Of a stretch of DNA of 64,000 nucleotides, positions 26,350 to 34,404 are shown in pieces. The notes beneath the pieces are model-generated. The model saw only the letters and a list, made by a program, of their open reading frames with translations. It made no database searches and was not told the DNA's origin. The position numbers were made by a program, and so were the translations under genes. The DNA comes from Rhodobacter sp. Lineage in GTDB: Bacteria > Pseudomonadota > Alphaproteobacteria > Rhodobacterales > Rhodobacteraceae. Where the stretch lies: contig JADCEN010000036.1 in assembly GCA_020250175.1 (NCBI GenBank), positions 1 through 64,000 of the forward strand, read 5' to 3'. Position 1 is the first letter of the stretch; each line of letters starts with the position of its first letter.

Positions 26350-27420
26350 CTATTTCTGGGCCTTCGCCTTGATCCGGGCTTCAAACTGCCCCTGCGACAC
26401 GGGGATGCCGCCCGTCAGCCCAAGGGTGGCGCTCTCCAGCGTGGTGAAGACATCCTCCACCACTTCCAGCCTGAACCGCCCGCCGTTTGGGTCTTCGACG
26501 AAGTCCACAAGGAACCAGACAATATCCGCGTTTGAAACGTCCTTGACCCGCTCCATCGTTCCCATCGAATGGAAGAACGGCGCATCAACAACAACGGCCA
26601 TCTTCTTGCCCCAGCGCCGGAGCGTCGGAACCTTGGTCAGCAACTGGGGCATGAGGCGCTTGACCCCGCTGCTGCGGTAGTCCGGGCGGCGCTTTTCCCG
26701 CGCCATCGAGAGTTTTCCCTGTGTTTTCAGGAGGTGTTCAAACTCAAGGCTCATCCGCTTGCCAGAGAAGTAAACCGCCTGCATCTCAACAGCCACCCAG
26801 TCCATCGGCGCCCCGGGGGCCGCGTTGGACTTCACAAGGATCATGTCGATGCGGCCCACATCCTCGCCAGGGTCACTGTCGAGGTTGCCGGTGGACTCAA
26901 GGAAGCCGACCTCACCCGCCCGCGTGGGCGTCGGATCAGACAGCAACCGCTCTCCGATCTTGTCGAATGCCGTGCCGTCCTGATGAAAGCGCCAGGGGCA
27001 CAAAGCCCGGAGCCGCCCCCGGTTGCCGTCAATCGGCGCGACAAGGCCGCGCTCCTCTTGAAAGATGCGGATGGAGCAGACACCGCCGGGTTTGGTGCAG
27101 GTCGGGTGCGGGCTGTCGGTCCGGAACGGGCAGGGAAGCTCTTTCGCCTGCTGCTTGGTCAGCCTGGCCCGGAGGCCAGTGAGTCGGTCAAGGTCGCGCG
27201 GCTTCACTGTACCGAGTGCGGCCTGTTCCTCCAGCGCGACCATGCGTGTCTGTTCGGCCTTGGTCAGTGCCGCCCCGCCAACCTTGTGAAGGGCCAGCTT
27301 CACCCGGTCGCGGTCGCCCAGCCCGTGGAACGGGTGCCCATACCACTCGGCAATGTGGAAACGCTCTTCTGACAACGGCACATCCCAGTCTTTTGGGGGC
27401 CAATGGACAATTTCCACCAC
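26350..27420 (-). CDS. NotI-family type II restriction endonuclease
   Basis: The 356-residue protein resembles the NotI family. Four cysteines (C97, C108, C115, C141; CPF...CTKPGGVCSIR...LCPWRF) match the iron-binding DNA-recognition fold described for NotI. The PD-(D/E)XK-type active site is visible as GRIDMILV (Asp192) followed by VEMQAV (Glu212 and Gln214), the same D...ExQ pattern as NotI Asp160, Glu182 and Gln184. The expected role is cleavage of an unmethylated long GC-rich site. Recognition of GCGGCCGC is possible but unproven. The start is a GTG at 27420, with no obvious ribosome binding site. The partner methyltransferase follows directly. Confidence 0.83.
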   Translation of the reverse strand: MVEIVHWPPKDWDVPLSEERFHIAEWYGHPFHGLGDRDRVKLALHKVGGAALTKAEQTRMVALEEQAALGTVKPRDLDRLTGLRARLTKQQAKELPCPFRTDSPHPTCTKPGGVCSIRIFQEERGLVAPIDGNRGRLRALCPWRFHQDGTAFDKIGERLLSDPTPTRAGEVGFLESTGNLDSDPGEDVGRIDMILVKSNAAPGAPMDWVAVEMQAVYFSGKRMSLEFEHLLKTQGKLSMAREKRRPDYRSSGVKRLMPQLLTKVPTLRRWGKKMAVVVDAPFFHSMGTMERVKDVSNADIVWFLVDFVEDPNGGRFRLEVVEDVFTTLESATLGLTGGIPVSQGQFEARIKAKAQK

Positions 27421-27424
27421 ATCT

Positions 27425-27443
27425 AGTCAATGATTCACTGACT
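27425..27443. promoter_or_regulatory. Near-perfect palindrome abutting the endonuclease start
   Basis: AGTCAATGATTCACTGACT is a 19-base interrupted palindrome: AGTCA pairs with TGACT and TGA with TCA, with only the centre and one base pair failing symmetry. It ends 5 bases before the GTG start of the NotI-like gene, where a ribosome binding site or promoter would be expected. A repressor site controlling endonuclease expression is the natural reading (inference). Confidence 0.5.
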
Positions 27444-27480
27444 GTTGCAGAGGTTGCGCTGTGGGTCCGAAACAGGCGTT

Positions 27481-27530
27481 TGGTGCCGGTTGCAGGATTT
27501 GAACCCGCGACATCGTGATTACGAATCAGA
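27481..27530 (-). tRNA. 3' fragment of tRNA-Thr (anticodon CGU), not a complete gene
   Basis: The minus strand has the 3' side of an anticodon arm with CGT and AATCA, a T arm GCGGG-TTCAAAT-CCTGC, an acceptor end AACCGGC and the ACCA tail. Sequence on the 5' side stops matching beyond the anticodon stem, so the D arm and 5' acceptor strand are missing. A 3' tRNA fragment ending in CCA is a classic scar of site-specific integration into a tRNA gene. An intact copy of this tRNA is expected elsewhere in the genome. Confidence 0.75.
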
Positions 27531-27649
27531 GACAGAAATCAATATACTCAACCTGCTATTGTGCCGTCTGGACGGCGGTGGTTGCTGCTTGATTTCTTGT
27601 CAGAAAGTAGTGCCCAACGATCTTTGCATACCGCATAAGGTAGGATACG

Positions 27650-28189
27650 GTGTCCCAGACGCAGGCTGTCGTGGTTGTCCGGATGTTTGATCCAAATGCG
27701 CTAAGTGGTTGGGCAACCGTCTACGCAGCTATCGTTGCCACAGGCGCGTTGTTCCTTGAGGTGCGGCGCTGGTTCGAGAGCGGGACCAAGCTCAGTTTGT
27801 CCTACATGCTCGATGCGATCACTTTTCCACAAGATGGAGACACGAGTTACATCGTCATTACTGTGGCCAATCGAGGAGACACCGCGACCACTATTACCAA
27901 CCTTGGCTTTCAAGCTTATGAAACGCGGTTGCATCGTTTTCGCAAGAAGGCGAGCAAGACTTTCATCGCGAACAGGCCTTCCCAAGTTCAGCCAATTCCG
28001 CACTTCGTCGAACCTGGTGGCCGTTGGATGGGGACGTGCATCCAGACAGAAGAAGTTAATCGGCTTCTGGACAACGGCCTGCTTTGGGCGGAGATTTATG
28101 CGACCCATGCCGACAAGCCAACCGTGATCAGATTGAAGCGCCGCCCGAAGCCGGTGGGGAAAAAGCTCGACGGGGCGCGGGTGGGATGA
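27650..28189 (+). CDS. Membrane-anchored protein of unknown function
   Basis: The 179-residue product has one N-terminal membrane helix (about residues 19-38, GWATVYAAIVATGALFLEV). A soluble domain follows with strands such as YIVITVANRGDTATTITNLGF and EPGGRWMGTCIQT, suggesting a beta-sandwich. GTG at 27650 is chosen because AGGTAGGA lies just upstream; ATG at 27683 is an alternative. Base composition is noticeably more AT-rich than the surrounding genes. It lies between a tRNA-Thr fragment and an intact tRNA-Thr gene, so it is probably accessory. I do not recognise the family; a phage- or plasmid-defence role is possible but unsupported. Confidence 0.6.
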   Translation: MSQTQAVVVVRMFDPNALSGWATVYAAIVATGALFLEVRRWFESGTKLSLSYMLDAITFPQDGDTSYIVITVANRGDTATTITNLGFQAYETRLHRFRKKASKTFIANRPSQVQPIPHFVEPGGRWMGTCIQTEEVNRLLDNGLLWAEIYATHADKPTVIRLKRRPKPVGKKLDGARVG

Positions 28190-28193
28190 GGTT

Positions 28194-28269
28194 TGGTGCC
28201 CCCAGACGGAATCGAACCGCCGACCTTCGGTTTACAAAACCGCTGCTCTACCAGCTGAGCTATGAGGGC
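28194..28269 (-). tRNA. tRNA-Thr (anticodon UGU)
   Basis: The minus strand reads GCCCTCATAGCTCAGCTGGT and onward through an anticodon loop TTTTGTAAA (anticodon TGT) to the T arm GGTTCGATTCC, and ends GGGGGCACCA. Both acceptor strands pair, all four arms are present and CCA is encoded. Length is 76 bases. It is complete, unlike the threonine tRNA fragment 660 bases away. The adjacent AT-rich gene ends 4 bases from its CCA. Confidence 0.95.
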
Positions 28270-28314
28270 CACACCGCAACGTGAGTATCCGGCTGCGACG
28301 ACACAGGCAAGCCC

Positions 28315-29973
28315 CTAGCGGTTGGCGCGCGCCATCAACGCAACGGCGGCAAGGCCGACAAGCATCACCAGGATCGCGGCAGGGGCGGCGTCGCCCAGAT
28401 TTTCAAGGCTGGCCTTCTCATGCACGCGGGTGGCCAGCGTGTCGTAGTTGAAGGGGCGCAGCAGCAGCGTGGCGGGCAGTTCCTTGACACAGTCGACAAA
28501 GACCACCAGCAGGGCGGTGGCGACCGACCGCTGCATCAGCGGCAGGTACACGGCCTGCAAAGCCCCCCCGGCGCTGCGGCCCAGCGACCGCGCCGCCATC
28601 GGCAGGCTGGGCGAGACGCGGCCAAAGGCGGAATCGACCGCCCCCTGCGCAATCGCGAAGAAGCGCACGCAATAGGCCAGCACAAGGGCGGCCGGGGTTC
28701 CGGTCAGGATCAGGCCCGGATCATGGCCGGTGACCCGCAGCACCAGGTCCGCAACCCGCTGATCCAGGGCCGCAAGCGGAATAAGCAGACCCACTGCAAG
28801 AACGGCACCGGGGGCGGCATAGCCGATGGTCGTCACCGGCAGCAGCAGGCGCGGCAGGCGTCGGCCTGCCAGCCTGATGCCATAGACCACAAACAGCGCT
28901 GCAGACACGGTCAGGCATGCGGCCACGCCGCCTGAAACCAGCGTATTGGCCAGCGCCCGCCCCAGGCCGGCAGAAACCCAGGCTTCCGGATTGCGCAGGG
29001 CGATGCCCAGGATCACCCCGACCGGCAGCAGGAAACCCAGCGAAAACGGCACCAGGCACAGCGCGGTCGCGGCCCAGGCCCGCAGCCCCCGCAGGCGGAT
29101 CGGGGCCACCGGCCGGGCCGCGCGCGAGGTCTGGTGAAAGCGCAGGTTGCGCCGCCCTGCCCGTTCCACCGCAACCAGCCCCAGGATCATCACCAGCAGG
29201 ACCAGCGAAAGCTGCGCCGCCCCGCCGGCATTGCCCCCCGAGAGCCAGACCGAAAAGATGCCCGTGGTCAGCGTCTGAACCCCGAAATAGCTGACGGTGC
29301 CGTAATCGTTCACCGTCTCCATCGCCGCCAGGGCCACACCTGCGGCAATGGCGGGGCGCGCCAGCGGCAGGCCCACCCGCAGGAACAGCGCCCAGGGGCC
29401 ACTGCCCAGGGCGCGGGCCACCTCATAGGCGCAGCCTGACTGCTCGCGGAAGGCGGCGCGCGCCAGAAGATAGACGTAAGGGTAAAGCGCGGCCGCCAGA
29501 ACCAGAATGGCGGCAGGCACGGACCGCACTTGGGGAAACCAGTAGTCGCGGGCAGACTGCCAGCCCATGGCAGTGCGCAAGGCACCCTGCACCGGCCCCG
29601 CATATTCCAGGAAATCCACCAGCGCATAGGCCCCGATATAGGCCGGAATCGCCAAAGGCAGCAGCAGCGCATAATCCAGCAGGCGCGACAGCGGAAAGCG
29701 GTACATCGTCAGCATCCAGGCGGCCCCGGTACCCAGGGCGGCGGTCAGCGCGCCGACCCCGACCATCAGCGTCAGGGTGGTGGACAGGTAGCGCGGCAAG
29801 ACGGTGGCCAGCAGATGCGGCCAGATGTTCTCTGCCGGGGTCGCCGCGATCCACAGCACCGCGCCGATCGGCATCAGCACGATGGCCGCGATCAGCACCG
29901 CCCCCGCCGACCAGGGGTCAAGCCGGGGCAGACGGGGCTTTGGCCGAAGTATCCGAGTGTTTTCGTTGGTCAT
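28315..29973 (-). CDS. FbpB-type ABC transporter permease (iron-like substrate)
   Basis: The 552-residue protein is a fused double permease, each half a BPD_transp_1 domain of about six helices. The first EAA-like loop reads YEVARALGSGPWALFLRVGLPLARP; the second reads ARSLGRSAGGALQAVYLPL. Fused permeases of this length belong to the Fe(III)/thiamine (FbpB/ThiP) group. The binding protein and ATPase are not adjacent, so the rest of the system must lie elsewhere. It starts at ATG 29973 without a strong ribosome binding site. Iron is an inference from family, not a proven substrate. Confidence 0.88.
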   Translation of the reverse strand: MTNENTRILRPKPRLPRLDPWSAGAVLIAAIVLMPIGAVLWIAATPAENIWPHLLATVLPRYLSTTLTLMVGVGALTAALGTGAAWMLTMYRFPLSRLLDYALLLPLAIPAYIGAYALVDFLEYAGPVQGALRTAMGWQSARDYWFPQVRSVPAAILVLAAALYPYVYLLARAAFREQSGCAYEVARALGSGPWALFLRVGLPLARPAIAAGVALAAMETVNDYGTVSYFGVQTLTTGIFSVWLSGGNAGGAAQLSLVLLVMILGLVAVERAGRRNLRFHQTSRAARPVAPIRLRGLRAWAATALCLVPFSLGFLLPVGVILGIALRNPEAWVSAGLGRALANTLVSGGVAACLTVSAALFVVYGIRLAGRRLPRLLLPVTTIGYAAPGAVLAVGLLIPLAALDQRVADLVLRVTGHDPGLILTGTPAALVLAYCVRFFAIAQGAVDSAFGRVSPSLPMAARSLGRSAGGALQAVYLPLMQRSVATALLVVFVDCVKELPATLLLRPFNYDTLATRVHEKASLENLGDAAPAAILVMLVGLAAVALMARANR

Positions 29974-30041
29974 CCCATGCCGGACTTACAGAACCCGGCG
30001 CGCCCTGTCCAGACGCGCGCGGTCTGTCCGGCGCCGCGCCG

Positions 30042-30296
30042 TCAGGCCATGCCAAGCGCTGCCTTGTACATTTCCAGAACCGCTTCTTCCTCGGCGATGT
30101 CATCGGGCTTGCGCTTGCGCAGGGCGATGACCTTGCGCATGACCCGGGTGTCATAGCCGCGCCCCTTGGCTTCGGCGAACAGCTCTTTTTCCTGTTCGGC
30201 GATGTCGCGCTTTTCGGCAGCCAGCGTTTCGGCGCGTTCGATGAACTGGCGCAGCTCGTCAGCGGTGACGCTGTAGGTGTCGGTCTTGTCATTCAT
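30042..30296 (-). CDS. gapR: GapR-family (DUF2312) nucleoid-associated protein
   Basis: The 84-residue protein matches the DUF2312/GapR family throughout: TADELRQFIERAETLAAEKRD, then the signature KGRGYDTRVMRKVIALRKRK and the tail EEEAVLEMYKAALGMA. GapR binds AT-rich, overtwisted DNA ahead of replication forks in Caulobacter and is common in alphaproteobacteria. It is all alpha-helical and dimerises through coiled coils. ATG at 30296 is preferred over an ATG four codons upstream because similarity begins at this residue. It stands alone between the permease gene and a divergent small membrane protein. Confidence 0.93.
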   Translation of the reverse strand: MNDKTDTYSVTADELRQFIERAETLAAEKRDIAEQEKELFAEAKGRGYDTRVMRKVIALRKRKPDDIAEEEAVLEMYKAALGMA

Positions 30297-30420
30297 CACT
30301 CGCCTCATCCGTTGGATCGCCCCTTCCCTATCCTGCGGCGGTGCGGGGGTTCAAGGTCTTGCCAGAAAGGCCATGCTCGGCTAGGGCAAAATCCAAAGAC
30401 CGCAATGGCACGGGGGCGGC

Positions 30421-30636
30421 ATGGACTGGCTTATCTGGATCGGGGCGGCTGTCTCGCTTGCCGGCGTTGGCGGTCTGCTGCGCTGTATCCAGCTGGCGCT
30501 GCGCGCGCGCAACTCGGGACTGGACAGCGCGACGATGCGTGCCCGTCTTCAGCAGATCGTTACCTTCAACCTGGTGGCCCTTGGGGTTTCGGCGCTGGGG
30601 CTGATGCTGGTGGTGACGGGCATCATCCTGACCTGA
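30421..30636 (+). CDS. Small two-helix membrane protein
   Basis: The 71-residue product has two membrane helices (about 3-24 and 47-68) joined by a short basic loop (RARNSGLDSATMRARLQQ). This hairpin shape is common in small conserved proteins of Rhodobacteraceae. Its stop overlaps the end of the convergent fadJ gene by 14 bases. I do not recognise a function. Upstream is gapR, facing away. Small hydrophobic proteins of this kind are often membrane modulators, but nothing here supports a specific partner. Confidence 0.7.
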   Translation: MDWLIWIGAAVSLAGVGGLLRCIQLALRARNSGLDSATMRARLQQIVTFNLVALGVSALGLMLVVTGIILT

Positions 30637-32722
30637 CCGGGCGCATGTCCAGATCATCCAGATGGCGTCCATCGCGGATCAGATCATCGATCAGCGGGGC
30701 CACGGCCCAGAACGCCGGGGCCTGCGGCGCAAAGCGGCGCAGATCGGCGCGCAGCACCAGCAGCCCGCGGTCCTCCGCCCAGGCCATGGGGCCGCCCTGC
30801 CAGCGCGGAAAGCCATAACCCGCCAGAAGGATCGCATCGATATCGCTGGGGCGCTGCGCCAGGCCCTCGCCCAGGACTTTGGCCGCCTCATTGGCAAGGG
30901 CGCTGAGGCAGCGCAGGCGGATCTCGTCGCTGCCGATCCGCCGCGGGGTAACGCCTTTGGCAGAGCGCAGTTCTTCGAGCAGGCCCAGCACCTCGGGATC
31001 GTCGCGCACCCCTTGGCCGTCATGCAGGTAATAGCCGCGGCCCGTCACCTGTCCAAGCCGCCCGGCACCCACCAGCATGTCGGCCAGGTCACCGCCGTAG
31101 CCGGGGCGACCGGCAGTGCTCTCGCGCTGGCGATGCGCCCAGGCGCGCTTCAGCCCCGCCAGGTCAAGCGCGCGGTAGGGGCCCATGGCAAAGCCGAAAT
31201 CCTGCAGCGCGGCATCGACCTGCAACGGCGTAGCCCCTTCTTCCAGCAGCAGGTCTGCCGCTGTCCGCAGGGCGGCCATCACGCGGTTGCCCACCAGCCC
31301 CGGCGCTGACCCGACCCGCACCGGCAGCTTGCCGATCCGGCGCAGCAGTGCCGCGAGGGTTGCCACAGCTTCGGCCCGCGTTTGCGCAGACACAGCAATT
31401 TCGGCCAGCCGCATCCGCTCTGCCGGCGGGCACAGATGCAGGCCCACCACATCCGCCGGCCGCCCGGTGGCCAGTGCCAGCCTGGCCGGATCAAGCCATG
31501 AAACGGTGGTCACGATCACCGACCCCCGGCGCATACTTTGCCCGAGTTTCGCCAGAACGGATGCCTTCAGCCCTTCGTCCTCGGGCAGCGCCTCGATCAC
31601 CATCTCGCAGCCCGCCAGGGCCGAGAGGTCCGAGGCGGGCTGCAGACGGGTCTGATTCTGCACCCGCGCCTCCTGGGACAGCCTTCCGGCGGCGACGGCC
31701 CGGTCCAGCAGGGTCGACACGCGCCTTAACCCGATATCCAGCTGACCGCTGCCCTTGACGACCGCCGTCACCCGAAGCCCGGCCTGAAGCAGCAGGGCTG
31801 CAATCGCGGCCCCGATCGCGCCCAGGCCAACCAGACCCACATGCGACACGGGATAGGCGCGCGCTTCGGCTTCGGGAAAGATGGCGGCCCTGCGTTCGGC
31901 AAAGAACGCCCGGCGCAGGCCGGCGGATTCGGGACTGGCGGCAAGGTCTTCGAAAGCCGCGCGTTCAAACGCAAGGCCACTGTCAAAGGGCAGCAGCAAA
32001 GCCGCCTCGACACAGTCCACAATACGCCCCGGCGCAGGCAGCCGCCCGGCGGTGCCCGCACGGGCCGCCGCCACCTCTGCCTCGTACCGAACCGCATCGC
32101 GCAGCCCCTCTTGCCGGTCGCGGGTACGGACCGGTGTCTTGCGGCCGGACGCAAGGTCGGCGGCCAGGGCCACGGCCGTCTGCTCAGCGTCCTCGACCAC
32201 CGCATCCACAAGCCCGATGGCCAGCGCCTCCTGCGCCGACACGGGCTTTCCCGTCAGCATCAGCCGCAGCGCCGGCCCCGCGCCTGTCAGCCGTGGTGTC
32301 CGCTGGGTCCCGCCCGCGCCGGGCAGCAGCCCAAGGGCGACTTCCGGCAAACCGAAGCGCGCGCGCGGACCGGCCAGCCGCACATGCGCCGCAAGCGCAA
32401 GTTCCAGCCCCCCGCCCAGCGCCGCCCCCTGAACGGCCGCGACCACGGCCTTGCCCGAGGCTTCGATGCGGTTGCACAGATCCGGCAATCCGGGCACGCC
32501 GGGGGGGGCCGGGTGTCCGAACTCGCGGATATCCGCCCCTGCGGAAAAGCTTGGCCCGATGGCACAAAGCACAATGGCCCCGACCGACGGGTCGGCCTGC
32601 GCCGCAGCCAGCCCTTCGGCCAGACCGGCGCGCACCGCAGCACCCAGGGCATTCACAGGCGGCGAATCGACCGACAGGATCATCACTGCCCCGTTCCGTG
32701 TCTGCCGAACCGTCGCGGTCAT
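30623..32722 (-). CDS. fadJ: Bifunctional enoyl-CoA hydratase/3-hydroxyacyl-CoA dehydrogenase
   Basis: The 699-codon frame encodes the FadJ/FadB alpha-type beta-oxidation enzyme. The N-terminal crotonase domain (about 1-190) has SFSAGADIREFG and the oxyanion-hole GAALGGGLELALAAH. The dehydrogenase NAD fold (VGLVGLGAIGAAIAALLLQ) starts near residue 295. The HAD C-terminal domain follows with GNRVMAALRTAADLLLEEG. It hydrates trans-2-enoyl-CoA and oxidises the L-3-hydroxy product in the cytoplasm. ATG at 32722 gives the normal N-terminus, with GGCAGG immediately upstream. The thiolase partner is not adjacent. Confidence 0.93.
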   Translation of the reverse strand: MTATVRQTRNGAVMILSVDSPPVNALGAAVRAGLAEGLAAAQADPSVGAIVLCAIGPSFSAGADIREFGHPAPPGVPGLPDLCNRIEASGKAVVAAVQGAALGGGLELALAAHVRLAGPRARFGLPEVALGLLPGAGGTQRTPRLTGAGPALRLMLTGKPVSAQEALAIGLVDAVVEDAEQTAVALAADLASGRKTPVRTRDRQEGLRDAVRYEAEVAAARAGTAGRLPAPGRIVDCVEAALLLPFDSGLAFERAAFEDLAASPESAGLRRAFFAERRAAIFPEAEARAYPVSHVGLVGLGAIGAAIAALLLQAGLRVTAVVKGSGQLDIGLRRVSTLLDRAVAAGRLSQEARVQNQTRLQPASDLSALAGCEMVIEALPEDEGLKASVLAKLGQSMRRGSVIVTTVSWLDPARLALATGRPADVVGLHLCPPAERMRLAEIAVSAQTRAEAVATLAALLRRIGKLPVRVGSAPGLVGNRVMAALRTAADLLLEEGATPLQVDAALQDFGFAMGPYRALDLAGLKRAWAHRQRESTAGRPGYGGDLADMLVGAGRLGQVTGRGYYLHDGQGVRDDPEVLGLLEELRSAKGVTPRRIGSDEIRLRCLSALANEAAKVLGEGLAQRPSDIDAILLAGYGFPRWQGGPMAWAEDRGLLVLRADLRRFAPQAPAFWAVAPLIDDLIRDGRHLDDLDMRPVRSG

Positions 32723-32871
32723 CCTGCCTGCCCCCAACGCGCCGATCCGGTTCCGGCACGCTACATCCTTGTAAGGCACTGGCGCAGCTTGGCAACGCCC
32801 TGATGCACGCAAACCGGCTCTCCAGCAGGACCGCCCCTGCCGGATCACCCCACGGGACGCAGCCGCATCGA

Positions 32872-33081
32872 TCAGACCGGCATATTGTCAAACCCGGCTT
32901 CAATCGCCTCCTGGTCCGGCTGACCGGGCGGCAACAGGTGCAGCGCGGCAACCGGCAGCACATGCAAGGGCACATCCCCCCCGGAGTGCCGGGCGTGCGG
33001 CAAGTCCTGCGCCAGCAGGGCGCGACCATTGGCAGGACTGGCGTCCGGCTTCGGACGTTCCTTTGCCGCGTCCTTTTTCAT
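32872..33081 (-). CDS. Small protein coupled to the DksA-like gene
   Basis: This 69-residue frame starts with ATG overlapping the stop of the DksA-like gene (ATGA), which suggests translational coupling. It reads MKKDAAKERPKPDASPAN, then LLAQDLPHARHSGGDVPLHV, and ends EAIEAGFDNMPV. Codon use looks like the neighbours. No domain or membrane segment is evident; the N-terminus is basic and disordered-looking. No function is suggested. It may be a real small gene of this family context, or only an open frame, so confidence is moderate. Confidence 0.5.
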   Translation of the reverse strand: MKKDAAKERPKPDASPANGRALLAQDLPHARHSGGDVPLHVLPVAALHLLPPGQPDQEAIEAGFDNMPV

Positions 33082-33395
33082 GATGCGCAGGTGCTGCAGA
33101 ACGGCGTATAGGGCAAGACATCCAGCCTTTCCCCGGAAATCGGATCGCCACAGGTCACACAGTCGCCATAGTCACCCGATGCGATGCGGTCCAGGGCCGC
33201 TTCGATCTGCCTGATCTCCTGCTGCCCGGAAAGCCCCATCCCTTCCAGAACCTCGTCAGCTTCCCGTTCCGTCGCAAGATCCTCCCAGTCTTTCGACTGA
33301 TGCGAATCAAGCTCTGCGTCAATGGTGGCAAGCCGCGCGAGAAGATCGCGAAGCCGCGTCTCCAGCTGGCTTTTGCGTTGGCTGATCGGGATCAT
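33078..33395 (-). CDS. DksA/TraR-family zinc-finger protein
   Basis: The 105-residue protein has an N-terminal coiled coil (QRKSQLETRLRDLLARLATI, to about 60) and the DksA/TraR C4 zinc finger CVTCGDPISGERLDVLPYTP followed by FCSTCAS. DksA-type proteins enter the RNA polymerase secondary channel and alter initiation with ppGpp. This is shorter than E. coli DksA (151 residues), closer to the short paralogues. ATG at 33395 is chosen because AAGGAGG lies 5 bases upstream. A small coupled gene follows. Promoter control is not readable. Confidence 0.88.
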   Translation of the reverse strand: MIPISQRKSQLETRLRDLLARLATIDAELDSHQSKDWEDLATEREADEVLEGMGLSGQQEIRQIEAALDRIASGDYGDCVTCGDPISGERLDVLPYTPFCSTCAS

Positions 33396-33532
33396 GCAAT
33401 CCTCCTTCATGTTGCCCCGGCAGCCTAGGCGGCAGAGGGCGCCCGCGCCTTGATACAGGTCAAGTCCCGCCCTTGCAAAGCCGACCCCCCGTTGCGCAAT
33501 ATCTGCGCGCAAGGATGGCGAAAGGGCAAAAG

Positions 33533-33961
33533 ATGACCATGGCGGACTGGGCACGCGGATTTGCAGGCGGGCTGATGATCGGCGGCGCGGCGGCGATCTT
33601 TCTGCTGGTGAATGGCAGGATCATGGGCGCGTCGGGGATTCTGGGGTCACTTCTGGACGGGTCCGACCGCCCGGGACGGGCAGAGTTCATGGCCTTCATC
33701 GTTGGCCTTGTCGGCTGTCCCGCCCTGCTGTCCCTGTCTGGTGATCCTGCGCAGACACATCTGACCGGCAATCTGGCGGTGGTCGCCCTTGCCGGGCTTC
33801 TGGTGGGTCTGGGCACGCGCCTTGCGGGGGGCTGCACTTCGGGGCATGGCGTATGCGGCATCTCGCGGCTTGCGCCGCGCAGCCTTGCCGCGACGGCGGT
33901 TTACCTTTTGTCGGGTGCCGCAACGCTGCTGATTGCGCGTCATCTGCTGGGGGTCATCTGA
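33533..33961 (+). CDS. YeeE/YedE-family membrane protein (sulfur transport)
   Basis: The 142-residue protein has about four membrane helices and the family signature GGCTSGHGVCGISRLAPRS, whose cysteine motif is thought to handle thiosulfate or sulfide-derived sulfur in YeeE/TsuA proteins. It is a half-size member and probably works with the next gene, which supplies a second half. Its stop overlaps the next start (TGATG). A DUF442 protein follows. The start has only a weak AAAGGGC ribosome binding site. The expected role is uptake or export of a sulfur species across the inner membrane. Confidence 0.87.
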   Translation: MTMADWARGFAGGLMIGGAAAIFLLVNGRIMGASGILGSLLDGSDRPGRAEFMAFIVGLVGCPALLSLSGDPAQTHLTGNLAVVALAGLLVGLGTRLAGGCTSGHGVCGISRLAPRSLAATAVYLLSGAATLLIARHLLGVI

Positions 33962-34404
33962 TGGCCCGGCTTGCGGTGGCCCTTGTTGCCGGGGCACTGT
34001 TCGGCACCGGGCTGCTGCTGTCAGGCATGACCGACACCCGCAAGGTGCAGGGCTGGCTTGACTTCTTCGGGGACTGGAACCCGACCCTCGCCTTTGTTCT
34101 GGCGGGGGCGATCCTGCCGATGACGCTGGCCTGGCGCATCGCGGCCCGTCAGCGGGCGGCACTGCTGGGCAGGATGTTGCCCGCGCCTGCGTCGCGGCGG
34201 ATTGACCGGCCCCTGCTGATCGGTTCGGCGCTGTTTGGGGCCGGATGGGCGCTGGCCGGTCTCTGCCCGGGTCCGGCCCTTGCCTCTCTGGGCTTTGGCG
34301 GGACCGGCGGGGTGGTCTTTCTTCTTGCCATGGCGGCGGGTATGCTTGCCGCCGCACCGGCTGCCGCCCGTCTTGGCCGCACCCCCCAGATCAAGGACGC
34401 CTGA
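33961..34404 (+). CDS. DUF6691/YeeE-like half transporter
   Basis: The 147-residue protein has about four membrane helices (VALVAGALFGTGLLLSGM, FVLAGAILPMTLAWRI, LIGSALFGAGWALAGLC, GGVVFLLAMAAGMLAA). Its AGLCPGPALASLGFG motif is the second conserved cysteine loop of YeeE/YedE families. It starts on the stop of the preceding half-transporter and ends on the start of the DUF442 gene, so all three are tightly coupled. Together the two proteins probably rebuild a full YedE unit for sulfur compounds. Confidence 0.83.
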   Translation: MARLAVALVAGALFGTGLLLSGMTDTRKVQGWLDFFGDWNPTLAFVLAGAILPMTLAWRIAARQRAALLGRMLPAPASRRIDRPLLIGSALFGAGWALAGLCPGPALASLGFGGTGGVVFLLAMAAGMLAAAPAAARLGRTPQIKDA

